Source of the DNA: Rhodospirillales bacterium
Lineage (GTDB): Bacteria; Pseudomonadota; Alphaproteobacteria; Acetobacterales; Acetobacteraceae
Length of the DNA stretch: 8,472 nucleotides
Direction: 5' to 3'
Assembly: GCA_018971905.1 (NCBI GenBank)
Contig: JAGWZS010000072.1
Span: forward strand, 1 to 8,472
Of this stretch, positions 1 through 6,827 are shown one piece after another. Positions within the stretch are counted from its first letter, which is position 1; every line of letters begins with the position of its first letter. The position numbers and the translations under genes were made by a program. The notes under the pieces were generated by a model. The model had not been told where the DNA came from and did not search any database. It was given only the letters and a program-made list of their open reading frames with translations.

Positions 1-576
1 CGCGACCGCCCTCACATTCTCGCCTTTCGGGAAAGTGAGAATGCCGGAGAAGGAGAAATACCCGCCCATTTCCATCGCCTCCTCCGCCAACTGGCGGGTG
101 GAGGAGAAGCAATGCAGCAGGAAGTCGAAATGCCCCCCTGCCCGCTCCTCGCGCAAGATGCGGGCGATGTCGTCATCAGCGTCGCGGGCATGGATGCAGA
201 TGGGCAGGCCAGCGAGCCGGGCGGCGCGGATATGATTGCGAAAACTGCGCTCCTGAATGTCTTTCGGCGCTTTGTCATAGAAATAATCCAGGCCAGATTC
301 GCCGATGCCAATCACCTTGGGGTGCGCGGCCAGCTTCACCAGCACTTCGGGCTCCACCACCGGCAGCACCTCGGCCGCGTGGTTGGGGTGAACGCCAATA
401 CAGGCCCAGACGTTCTCGTAAGCCTCAGCGATGACGATGGCCTGTTTGCTCTGCGCGAGGGTGACGCCAATTGTCACCATCTCGCCCACACCGGCTGCAA
501 CTGCACGGGCGATGATTTCCGCCTGTTCGCCGGGCTGGTTGAAATAGTCGAGATGGCAGTGAGAATCGACGAGCAT
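1..576 (-). CDS. tatD: TatD-family metal-dependent hydrolase/DNase, partial (3' end beyond window)
   Basis: Translated from the ATG at 574-576, the 192 visible residues carry most of the TatD signature. The N-terminal metal pair is DSHCHLD (His6, His8). It is followed by GVHP (61-64), the metal-bridging Glu93 in GESGLD, His129 in IHARDAD and His155 in LHCFS, then GILTFPK near 179-184. The family is a TIM-barrel amidohydrolase-like fold acting as 3'-5' exonuclease/DNase, usually about 260 residues. The last roughly 70 residues, with the final Asp metal ligand, lie off the left edge. The start ATG shares one base with the metG stop (TGATG), so translation is probably coupled to metG. Every diagnostic metal ligand that should be visible is intact. 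The family call is firm; the physiological substrate (DNA repair, RNA or D-aminoacyl-tRNA processing) cannot be read from the sequence. Confidence 0.93.
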   Translation of the reverse strand, partial: MLVDSHCHLDYFNQPGEQAEIIARAVAAGVGEMVTIGVTLAQSKQAIVIAEAYENVWACIGVHPNHAAEVLPVVEPEVLVKLAAHPKVIGIGESGLDYFYDKAPKDIQERSFRNHIRAARLAGLPICIHARDADDDIARILREERAGGHFDFLLHCFSSTRQLAEEAMEMGGYFSFSGILTFPKGENVRAVA

Positions 577-2111
577 CAAGCCGCCTCGACCACGCGGGGG
601 AACAAACCGGATGGCGTGGGCAGCGCCGTGCCCTCGGCCAGCGGCGCGTTCAGCACCGCGAGCGAACGCTCCTCGCCCAGGCCGAGATAATCCAGCAGCT
701 TGCCCATCGTCTCCGGCATGAAAGGCTGCAACACCACCCCCAGCGCACGCAGCACTTCACACAGCGTATAAAGCACGGTGTTCATCCGGTCCGTGTCGGT
801 TTTGCGAAGACTCCACGGGGCTTGGCTGTCGATATAGCCGTCAGCGGCGCGGATGACGCGCCAAGCTTCGTCCAATGCTTCGTGAAAGGCGAGCTTGTCC
901 ATCGCGGCACGCATCTTTTCCGGCAGGGCAGCGGCCTGGGCGAGTAGCGCATCGTCGGCCTCCTGCAATGCGCCTTTGGGCGGCACGGCGGCACCGGCAT
1001 TCTTGCCGATGAAGGAGAGCGTGCGCTGGGAAAGATTGCCGATGCCATTGGCGAGATCGGAATTAATGCGGCGCTTCAAAGCATCGCGCGAGAAATCGCC
1101 ATCATTGCCGAAGGGCACTTCGCGGAGCAGAAAATAGCGGATCTGATCCAGCCCGTATTCCTGCACCAGCGGCCGGACATCAATGAAATTGCCGAGGGAT
1201 TTGGACATTTTTTCACCCTCGACCGTCCACCAGCCATGGGAGAACACCTTCTTCGGCAGTTCCAGCCCCGCACCCATCAGGAAAGCGGGCCAATAGACGG
1301 CGTGGAAGCGGATGATCTCCTTGCCTACCAGATGCAGGCTGGCCGGCCAGTAGCCCCAGCGCGGCGCGGTTTCATCCGGATAGCCAGCGGCGGTGAGGTA
1401 ATTCACCAGCGCGTCCAGCCAGACATACATCACATGTGTCTCATCGCCCGGCACAGGGATGCCCCAGGAGAAGCTGGTGCGGGAGACGGAGAGGTCGTTC
1501 AGCCCACCGCGCACAAAGGAGAGAATTTCATTGCGTTTGGCCTGGGGGGCGATGAAGCCGGGATTGGCCTCATAGAATTCCAGCAGCTTGTCCTGAAAGG
1601 CGCTGAGCTTGAAGAAATAGCTGGGCTCCACCACCCATTCCACGGCCGCGCCCGAGGCCAGGGCATAACGGCTGCCATCGGGTTTCAGCGCGGTCTCGGC
1701 CTCGTCGTAAAAGGCTTCGTCGCGCACCGCGTACCAGCCCTCATAGGCGCCGAGATAGATGAAGCCGTTTTCCTGCAGCTTCTTCCAGATGGCCTGGCAG
1801 GCCGCCTTGTGGCGCGGCATGGTGGTGCGGATGAAATCATCGTTGGAGATGTTCATCGCCTTCGCCATGTCCTCGAAATCCGCGGCCACGCGGTCGGCAA
1901 ATTCCTGCGGCTCGATCCCGGCGGCGCGGGCGGCGGCTTCCACCTTCTGGCCGTGCTCATCGGTGCCGGTGAGGAAGAACACGTCATCGCCTTCCAGCCG
2001 GTGCCAGCGGGCGAGAACGTCCGCCGCGGTGGAGGTGTAGGCATGGCCGAGATGCGGCGCGCCGTTCACGTAATAGATCGGCGTGGTGATATAAAGTTTC
2101 GTCTTCTTCAT
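576..2111 (-). CDS. metG: Methionyl-tRNA synthetase, short zinc-knuckle-free form
   Basis: This 511-residue class I synthetase charges tRNA-Met with methionine in the cytoplasm. The start MKKTKLYITTPIYYVNG leads into the HIGH-type motif HLGH (20-23), then GTDEHGQK (about 49-56) and the KMSKS loop (301-305). An anticodon-binding helical domain follows, with NSDLANGIGNLSQR in the 350s. The connective-peptide region around 115-145 lacks the CxxC pairs of zinc-binding MetG enzymes; only two cysteines occur in the whole protein and they are not paired. The protein ends without the C-terminal tRNA-binding/dimerisation domain of E. coli MetG. Both traits fit the shorter MetG type common in alphaproteobacteria. 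The ATG overlaps the holB stop by four bases (ATGA), and the TGA shares one base with the tatD start, placing it inside the minus-strand operon. Confidence 0.97.
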   Translation of the reverse strand: MKKTKLYITTPIYYVNGAPHLGHAYTSTAADVLARWHRLEGDDVFFLTGTDEHGQKVEAAARAAGIEPQEFADRVAADFEDMAKAMNISNDDFIRTTMPRHKAACQAIWKKLQENGFIYLGAYEGWYAVRDEAFYDEAETALKPDGSRYALASGAAVEWVVEPSYFFKLSAFQDKLLEFYEANPGFIAPQAKRNEILSFVRGGLNDLSVSRTSFSWGIPVPGDETHVMYVWLDALVNYLTAAGYPDETAPRWGYWPASLHLVGKEIIRFHAVYWPAFLMGAGLELPKKVFSHGWWTVEGEKMSKSLGNFIDVRPLVQEYGLDQIRYFLLREVPFGNDGDFSRDALKRRINSDLANGIGNLSQRTLSFIGKNAGAAVPPKGALQEADDALLAQAAALPEKMRAAMDKLAFHEALDEAWRVIRAADGYIDSQAPWSLRKTDTDRMNTVLYTLCEVLRALGVVLQPFMPETMGKLLDYLGLGEERSLAVLNAPLAEGTALPTPSGLFPRVVEAA

Positions 2112-3076
2112 GACCTGTGTAACTGTTCCAGCGCCAGGATGATGGCGGCGCGCTTATCCAGGTTCAGTCCTAACACCTCGCGCTCCAGTTTCCCAAATTC
2201 CTGCCAGAGCGTGACGTTATGGCTGAGATGCATGGCGCCGAGGCGGGCGGCGGCACGGGTGCGGGCGGCAAGGCGGGTGCGTAGCAGGGAAAAGAACAGC
2301 TCGAATTTGTCCGCTCCCTCTACCGCGCGGGCAACGCTGTCCGCTATGGCCTGGGCGCGGGCGGGTTTCACCGGGGCGTTCAAGGCCTCGTCCACCAGCG
2401 CCGCCACGGCTACGCCGTCGCCTTCCGCGAGGTTCAGGGCGTTGCCGATGCTGCCCTCGGCGAGTTCAATCAGTCGTGCCGCATCGGCCTCCGGCGCGTA
2501 ATCATGCAGCAAGGCGCGCATGGTGGTATCCGGCAGGGCAGACATAGGCAGCACGCGGCAACGGCTGCGGATGGTGGGCAGCAGCCGGCCGGGGGCGGCG
2601 CTGACCAGCAGCAGGATGGCGCGCGGCGGCGGCTCCTCCAGCAGCTTCAGCAGGGCATTGGCGGCGTTGGGGTTCATGTCCTCGGCGCCATCCACCACCA
2701 CCACGCGCCAGCCGCCCTCGGCGGGGGTAAGACGCATGAAGGCACTCGCCTCCTGGATGGTGGCAATGACGATCTCGCCTTGCAGCTTCTCGGTCTTGGC
2801 GTTGATGCGGCGCTCGACGGTGAAGAAATCCGGATGCGTGGCGGCGGCGACGCGGCGGAACACACCGGAAGTTTCCGAGACAGAAAGGTCTGGCGTTTGC
2901 CCACCAGCCAGCAACCAGCGCCCAAACCTGTAGGCCAAGGTGGCCTTGCCGATGCCGGGCGGCCCGGCCAGCAGCCAGCCATGATGCAGCCGCCCGGACC
3001 GCACGGCCTGATAGAGCGCATTCACGGCACCCTCATGGCCCCGGAAATGCGGGTTGGCGCGGGGCTCAGGCGGCAT
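2108..3076 (-). CDS. holB: DNA polymerase III subunit delta' (clamp loader)
   Basis: This 322-residue AAA+ protein is the delta' subunit of the clamp loader that opens the beta clamp at primer termini. Visible in order are an intact P-loop GPPGIGKAT (38-46), the Walker-B-like strand RVVVVDGAEDMN (about 124-135), the family block NALLKLLEEPP (140-150), and the SRC motif (171-173) in TIRSRC. A helical collar domain fills the C-terminal third. Cys173 is the only cysteine, so the four-Cys zinc module found between Walker A and B in E. coli delta' is absent. The context tmk-holB-metG is the classic alphaproteobacterial arrangement and excludes DnaX, which would be longer and carry that zinc module. 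The ATG shares one base with the tmk stop, and the TGA overlaps the metG ATG. Confidence 0.95.
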   Translation of the reverse strand: MPPEPRANPHFRGHEGAVNALYQAVRSGRLHHGWLLAGPPGIGKATLAYRFGRWLLAGGQTPDLSVSETSGVFRRVAAATHPDFFTVERRINAKTEKLQGEIVIATIQEASAFMRLTPAEGGWRVVVVDGAEDMNPNAANALLKLLEEPPPRAILLLVSAAPGRLLPTIRSRCRVLPMSALPDTTMRALLHDYAPEADAARLIELAEGSIGNALNLAEGDGVAVAALVDEALNAPVKPARAQAIADSVARAVEGADKFELFFSLLRTRLAARTRAAARLGAMHLSHNVTLWQEFGKLEREVLGLNLDKRAAIILALEQLHRS

Positions 3077-3699
3077 CAGTACCCTGCCCGGTCGCGCAAT
3101 GCCTGGCGCAGAGACGCCACAACGGCCTCTGGCGCAGGGCTGGCATCGATGCGCATGAAACGCGCCGGTTCCGCCGCCGCCATGGCGACAAAGCCATCGC
3201 GCACGCGGGTGAAGAAGGCTTCGTCCATTTCCTCGTATCTATCCGTGCCGCTGGCGCGGACGGCTAGGCGTTTTTTTGCTTCAGTTTCAGAAAGTTCAAG
3301 TAAAAACGTGACATCTGGTGTTAACCTGAGCAGAGCGATCAAGGCACGGACATCCGCCAGTGCCACACCCTGGCCGTAGGATTGGTAGGCCATGGTGGAA
3401 TCATAAAACCGGTCGCAGATCACCACCGCGCCCCGCGCCAAAGCCGGGCGGATAAGGGCCGCCACATGGTCCATCCGGGCGGCGAAATGCAGCATGGTTT
3501 GGGCCAGCGGGGCCAGCGGGATGTCCTGATTGAGCAGCAGGGCACGGATGGCCTCGGCCCCCGTAGTGCCGCCTGGCTCGCGGGTTAGCACCACCTCCCG
3601 CCCCTCGGCGCGCAACACCGCGGCAAGCCCGGCGGCGGCGGTGGATTTGCCAGCCCCCTCCCCGCCTTCCAGCGTGATGAACAGCCCTGCCCGTGCCAC
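3076..3699 (-). CDS. tmk: Thymidylate (dTMP) kinase
   Basis: This enzyme phosphorylates dTMP to dTDP with ATP, a required step of dTTP synthesis. Starting at GTG 3697-3699 it has 207 residues, the usual length. It shows the P-loop GGEGAGKST (12-20), TREPGGT (39-45), the dTMP-binding DRFYDST (96-102) and a LID-region segment RASGTDRYEE. The reading frame runs open upstream to an ATG at 3798, but that extension of 33 residues lies inside rlpA in another frame and has no resemblance to Tmk. The GTG, two residues before the conserved core, is therefore chosen. It begins four bases after the rlpA TAA, with no strong Shine-Dalgarno, so re-initiation from rlpA is likely. Residues 125-145 are written in strikingly AT-rich codons (see findings). 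The TGA overlaps the holB ATG by one base. Confidence 0.94.
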   Translation of the reverse strand: MARAGLFITLEGGEGAGKSTAAAGLAAVLRAEGREVVLTREPGGTTGAEAIRALLLNQDIPLAPLAQTMLHFAARMDHVAALIRPALARGAVVICDRFYDSTMAYQSYGQGVALADVRALIALLRLTPDVTFLLELSETEAKKRLAVRASGTDRYEEMDEAFFTRVRDGFVAMAAAEPARFMRIDASPAPEAVVASLRQALRDRAGY

Positions 3700-3703
3700 G
3701 GCG

Positions 3704-4576
3704 TTACCGCACGATGATTTCGGGGTCGGCAATGCCCATTTGCAACACCTGCTGCAAGGCTTGGTCCGCCGCCGCCACTGAGTGATAGGGGCCGACATTC
3801 ACCGCCCAGAGCGTACGGTCGCCGCCGAATACCGGCACTAGCCTGGCGGGCAGGCCGTAGATGCGTGCCATGGTGCGGGCGGCGTCGTACTCGCTGCCAA
3901 AGCCTGCCACCTGCACCCAGAGCGGCCCAGGGGCTGGTTGCGTGACTGTGACCTGGCCGGTGAGCTGCGCGGCCGCGTTTTGCAAACCGGGATTATTGGT
4001 GTTGACAAGCTGCTGGGCCGCACCCATGGCCCCGCCGGAGCCGGGCGGGGCCAGCGTTTGCGCGGTGATACCCGCCACTGGTGCCGCGGTGAGTTGGGGC
4101 CCCGCGCCCAGCGAACCTTGCAACGCGGCGCTGGCCTGGGTGTTAAGCTTCACCTCCACTTCCACCACGCCGCCAGAGGGAAAATTTAGCAGCCGGGCAA
4201 CACGCGGCGTGACGGCGATGAGACGGCCGGGGATATCCGGCCCGCGCTCGTTCACCCGCACCTGCACGGAATAACCGTTCACGAGGTTGGTGATGGTAAC
4301 GATGCTGGGCAGCGGCAGCACGGGGCTGGCGGCCATCAGGCCATCTGGGTCATAAAGCTCGTTATCGGCTGTGTAGGCGTCGCCGCCATGCTGGATGATG
4401 ACGCCAAGGCCGGTGACGTCGTAGCTGCCGAACTCGCGCGGGTAACGCCATTCTCCGCCTATCTGGTAAGGGTTGCCGATGGTGTAGGTAACCGGGCCGG
4501 GTGCGGGCGGCGGCGGGCCATGCGGCACGCAGCCCGCGAGGGCCGCGCACAGCCCCAGGATGAGCCGGTTGATCAT
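3704..4576 (-). CDS. rlpA: RlpA-like septal lipoprotein with SPOR domain
   Basis: The 290-residue precursor begins with a lipoprotein signal (MINRLILGLCAALAGC) with lipobox LAGC and lipidated Cys16, then a Pro-rich linker. The segment GNPYQIGGEWRYPREFG (34-50) is the lead-in typical of alphaproteobacterial RlpA. A double-psi beta-barrel covers about 55-142 and includes DNELYD (71-76), TITNLVNGYSV and VNERGP. A low-complexity Ala/Gly/Gln linker separates it from a C-terminal SPOR domain (about 218-290), a fold known to bind denuded septal glycan. RlpA proteins are outer-membrane lytic transglycosylases acting on denuded strands. Here the ASWYG segment is absent, the family's usual His in the AAH block is Ser84, and the usual Asp of NDRGP is Glu110, so activity is uncertain. 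The ATG overlaps the upstream transglycosylase stop (ATGA). Confidence 0.88.
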   Translation of the reverse strand: MINRLILGLCAALAGCVPHGPPPPAPGPVTYTIGNPYQIGGEWRYPREFGSYDVTGLGVIIQHGGDAYTADNELYDPDGLMAASPVLPLPSIVTITNLVNGYSVQVRVNERGPDIPGRLIAVTPRVARLLNFPSGGVVEVEVKLNTQASAALQGSLGAGPQLTAAPVAGITAQTLAPPGSGGAMGAAQQLVNTNNPGLQNAAAQLTGQVTVTQPAPGPLWVQVAGFGSEYDAARTMARIYGLPARLVPVFGGDRTLWAVNVGPYHSVAAADQALQQVLQMGIADPEIIVR

Positions 4577-5535
4577 GCCAGGATCATCCGCCCCAGGGCG
4601 CCTACGGCCAGAGCGTAGAAATCCGACGGGTTATAGCGGCGAATGGCGGTGAAGTTTTCATAAACCAAAAATGCCTGGCCGCCCGCGCCATCCGGCAGCA
4701 GCAGGGCGGCTGGCATATCGGCTGGCAGAGGCTCGGCACCCGGCAGGCGTTGCACGCCAAGGCGCTCCCAATAGCCGATGGTTTGCAAGTTTTCTCGCCC
4801 GGTTATTGCGATATTGATACTGGGTGGGGCCAGCACCGCCTCGGAGGATGGCTGATCTGGCTGCCAGCCCGCCTTGGCGAGATAATTCGCCATGGAGGCC
4901 AGGGCGTCAGCGTCTGAGTTCCAGATATCCGGCGCGCCATTGCCAGCAAAGCTCACCGCCGTGGTGAGGTAGGTGCTGGGCATGAATTGCGGCTGGCCCA
5001 TGGCGCCCGCATAGGAGCCGAGCAGGTTGGCAACCGGCGCATCACCCCGTGCCACAATCGTCATTGCCTTGATGACCTCAGTGCCGAAATAGCGGCTCTG
5101 CCGGTCCCAGGCCAGGGTGGTGAGCGCGTCGATGACGTTGAAATTACCCTGATTGGCGCCGAAATTCGTCTCCAGCCCCCAGATGCCCAGCATGACATCC
5201 GCCGAGACACCGTAGCGGCTGGTGACGGCGGCCAGCAGGTTGCGGGTTTGCTGATATTTGTCCTGGCCCGTGGCAATGCGCGTCTGGCTGAGTACCCGGC
5301 TGGAATATTCTGCCCATGTCAGCGTGAATTCCGGCTGGTGGTGGTCCAGCTTCAGCACGTCCTGGTTGGGAACCAGCCCATAGGTGCTGGCCTGGATGAT
5401 CGATTCCGGGATGCCCGCGGCTCGCGCCCGGGCCTGCAACCGCGCCAGGAAGGACGCAAAATCCTGCGCCGCCCAGCTTGTTTTCGAAAATGCCAGGGCG
5501 CCACCCAGGCCAGTTAACATGATGCGTCTTAACAT
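4573..5535 (-). CDS. mltB: Lytic murein transglycosylase, MltB/GH103 family
   Basis: This is a periplasmic enzyme cleaving the MurNAc-GlcNAc bond of peptidoglycan with 1,6-anhydro product formation. From the ATG at 5533-5535 it has 320 residues. A signal peptide covers roughly 1-22 (basic start MLRRI, hydrophobic LTGLGGALAF, likely cleavage in SWAAQ). The GH103 domain contains GIWGLETNFG with catalytic Glu122, then GAMGQPQFMPSTY (177-189), and ends in the typical DFYALAVGALG block. No C-terminal peptidoglycan-binding domain is present. No LxxC lipobox is visible, so it seems soluble rather than lipidated. The frame is open to 5646, but that start would overlap the divergent ycgN-like gene and put the signal peptide internally. 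ATG 5518-5520 is an alternative. Neither start has a strong ribosome-binding site. It heads the minus-strand operon and overlaps rlpA by four bases. Confidence 0.9.
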   Translation of the reverse strand: MLRRIMLTGLGGALAFSKTSWAAQDFASFLARLQARARAAGIPESIIQASTYGLVPNQDVLKLDHHQPEFTLTWAEYSSRVLSQTRIATGQDKYQQTRNLLAAVTSRYGVSADVMLGIWGLETNFGANQGNFNVIDALTTLAWDRQSRYFGTEVIKAMTIVARGDAPVANLLGSYAGAMGQPQFMPSTYLTTAVSFAGNGAPDIWNSDADALASMANYLAKAGWQPDQPSSEAVLAPPSINIAITGRENLQTIGYWERLGVQRLPGAEPLPADMPAALLLPDGAGGQAFLVYENFTAIRRYNPSDFYALAVGALGRMILA

Positions 5536-5621
5536 GTGGGGCAGTGTGACACGCCAGAGCCCGGCCTCGCAATGCGGCAGGCGCCATGGCGTGGTGAATA
5601 AAGCTCGGTTATGCTGCGAGC
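5536..5621. promoter_or_regulatory. Divergent intergenic region between mltB-like and ycgN-like genes
   Basis: These 86 bases should hold the promoters of both the six-gene minus-strand unit and the ycgN-like/YgjP-like pair. A perfect 10-base palindrome CGCCATGGCG lies at 5582-5591, near the middle, and could be an operator, though such GC palindromes occur by chance. On the plus strand TATGCT (5610-5615) resembles a -10 hexamer ending six bases before the ycgN ATG. No good -35 match is visible. On the minus strand an AT-rich CTTTATTCA at about 5597-5605 is the best -10 candidate. The assignment rests mainly on gene layout. Confidence 0.45.
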
Positions 5622-6071
5622 ATGGGATTCTGGCGTACGAAAACATTGGCGCAGATGAGCCGCGCGGAGTGGGAATCGCTCTGCGACGGGTGCGGGCGCT
5701 GCTGCCTGCACAAGCTGCGCGATGAGGACACAGACGAAATCGAATTCACCAATGTTGCCTGTCGGCTGCTCGATACTGCGACCGCCCGCTGCCGGGATTA
5801 TGCCAACCGCAAGAACCTGGTCCCGGATTGCGTGAAGCTGACACCCAAGCGTTTGGAAAAGCTGGACTGGCTGCCGCCGAGCTGTGCCTACAGGCTGGTG
5901 CGTGAAGGCAAGGAGCTGCCTGCCTGGCACCCCTTGCGCAGCGGCACGCCGCAGAGCGTGGTGGATTCCGGTGCCTCGGTGGCGGGGCGCTGCATAGACG
6001 AGCGCCATGCAGGCCCGCTGGAACACCATGTGACGGACTGGCCAGGCAAGATGCCTGGGCGGAGGACATGA
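5622..6071 (+). CDS. ycgN: UPF0260 family cysteine-cluster protein (YcgN-like)
   Basis: This 149-residue cytoplasmic protein belongs to the UPF0260/YcgN family, of unknown function. The N terminus [20 protein letters not shown] lines up with the E. coli YcgN start, supporting ATG 5622. The cluster C21-x2-C24-x2-CC28 is followed by Cys47 ([10 protein letters not shown]), Cys57, Cys70 (VPDCVKLTP) and Cys88 (LPPSCAYRL), then the family block LPAWHPL. Eight conserved-type cysteines suggest a bound metal (zinc or Fe-S), which is inference. There is no signal peptide or membrane segment. No clear Shine-Dalgarno precedes the ATG. The TGA overlaps the next gene's ATG by four bases, so the two are cotranscribed. 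Family membership is clear; the role is not. Confidence 0.92.
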   Translation: MGFWRTKTLAQMSRAEWESLCDGCGRCCLHKLRDEDTDEIEFTNVACRLLDTATARCRDYANRKNLVPDCVKLTPKRLEKLDWLPPSCAYRLVREGKELPAWHPLRSGTPQSVVDSGASVAGRCIDERHAGPLEHHVTDWPGKMPGRRT

Positions 6072-6772
6072 AAACGGAGCCGCTGACGACCGAAATGGTG
6101 CCCGTGCGAGGCGCATTGGTTGCCGTGGCTTTTAAACGTTCAGCGCGGGCGCGGCGTGTTTCATTACGGGTGGACCCTGCACAAGGCGTGGTTATCACGC
6201 TGCCTGCGCGGGCCTCCCGCCGAGCAGGGCTGGCGTTGCTGCACGCGCATGAGGACTGGGTGAACGAGCGGCTAGAAGCCCTGCCCCAGGCCCTGGCGCT
6301 GAAACCTGGTGCGATTGTGCCGGTGCATGGGCTGCCACACGAGATTGTGCATCTGCCAACCGGGCGTGGCGGCGCATGGGTGGAAGCAGAAAAAATTTTT
6401 GTAACCGGCGAAGCGGAATTTCTATCCCGCCGCGTGGCGGACTGCCTGAAGCGCCTGGCCCGCCAGCGCCTGACCGCCATGGCCGCCGCAACCGCCCAGC
6501 GTGCGGCGTTGCGGCCCAAGGCAGTGCGCATAAAAGATACGCGGTCTCGCTGGGGCAGCTGCGCACCGGATGGGACGCTGGCTTTCTGCTGGCGGCTGAT
6601 CTGCGCGCCTGAGTTCGTGCAGGATTATGTGGTGGCGCATGAAGTGGCGCATTTGAAGCATATGAACCACGGCAAACTTTTTTGGCAGCTTACCGATGAG
6701 CTGACTCCGCACAGCGCCGCAGCAACCGCATGGCTGGCCAGCCATGGCGCGGGCCTGTTGCGTATTGGCTGA
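6068..6772 (+). CDS. YgjP-like M48/DUF45 zinc metallopeptidase
   Basis: This 234-residue protein has the YgjP/DUF45 architecture. The N-terminal half includes [15 protein letters not shown] and a [12 protein letters not shown] strand region. It is followed by the hallmark [21 protein letters not shown] block and the zinc site HEVAH (191-195) with the third likely ligand His201 in MNHGKLFW. Glu192 would be the catalytic base. No signal peptide or transmembrane helix is seen, so it should be cytosolic. Substrates of this family are not established; a gluzincin-type peptidase is the family expectation. The ATG is preceded by GGAGG at 6061-6065, only two bases away, which is tight; Met10 at 6095 is an alternative start. 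The ATGA overlap with the upstream gene indicates translational coupling. Confidence 0.91.
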   Translation: MKTEPLTTEMVPVRGALVAVAFKRSARARRVSLRVDPAQGVVITLPARASRRAGLALLHAHEDWVNERLEALPQALALKPGAIVPVHGLPHEIVHLPTGRGGAWVEAEKIFVTGEAEFLSRRVADCLKRLARQRLTAMAAATAQRAALRPKAVRIKDTRSRWGSCAPDGTLAFCWRLICAPEFVQDYVVAHEVAHLKHMNHGKLFWQLTDELTPHSAAATAWLASHGAGLLRIG

Positions 6773-6782
6773 ATCATGCCAA
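6765..6782. promoter_or_regulatory. TTGGC-N8-GCCAA inverted repeat, possible operator
   Basis: Five-base perfect arms TTGGC (6765-6769) and GCCAA (6778-6782) flank eight bases. The repeat spans the stop of the metallopeptidase gene, about 45 bases upstream of the dehydrogenase ATG. The only other sequence before that gene is a short AT-richer stretch (6783-6815) and a weak Shine-Dalgarno-like GAGAG at 6815-6819. Position and symmetry would suit a transcription-factor site for the downstream gene. The arms are short and no T-run follows, so it is not a convincing terminator. Confidence 0.3.
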
Positions 6783-6827
6783 GAATATCATCGAGATAGT
6801 AGGCCAACATAAGTTGAGAGTCGCACC

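Noticed and set aside
1236..2501. Long plus-strand open frame of 421 codons
   Set aside because: It lies wholly antisense to metG and holB, crosses their junction, has shadow-like composition rich in His, Gly and Ala, and shows no recognisable domain. It is a GC-bias artefact.
2504..3379. Plus-strand open frame of 291 codons
   Set aside because: Antisense to holB and tmk, low-complexity Gln/Gly/Arg-rich product, no family motif.
3502..3519. Tandem 9-base repeat GGCCAGCGG twice
   Set aside because: It simply encodes Pro-Leu-Ala twice within Tmk in a normally variable loop; two units are not enough to suggest a repeat locus.
3700..3798. N-terminal extension of tmk to ATG 3798
   Set aside because: The extra 33 residues overlap the rlpA SPOR domain in another frame and do not resemble Tmk. 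GTG 3699 gives the normal length.
5536..5646. Longer mltB start at 5646
   Set aside because: It would overlap the divergent ycgN-like gene and bury the signal peptide 37 residues inside the protein.
5529..6116. Minus-strand open frame opposite the ycgN-like gene
   Set aside because: Antisense to a protein with clear UPF0260 motifs; product is Arg/Pro/Ala-rich with no domain.
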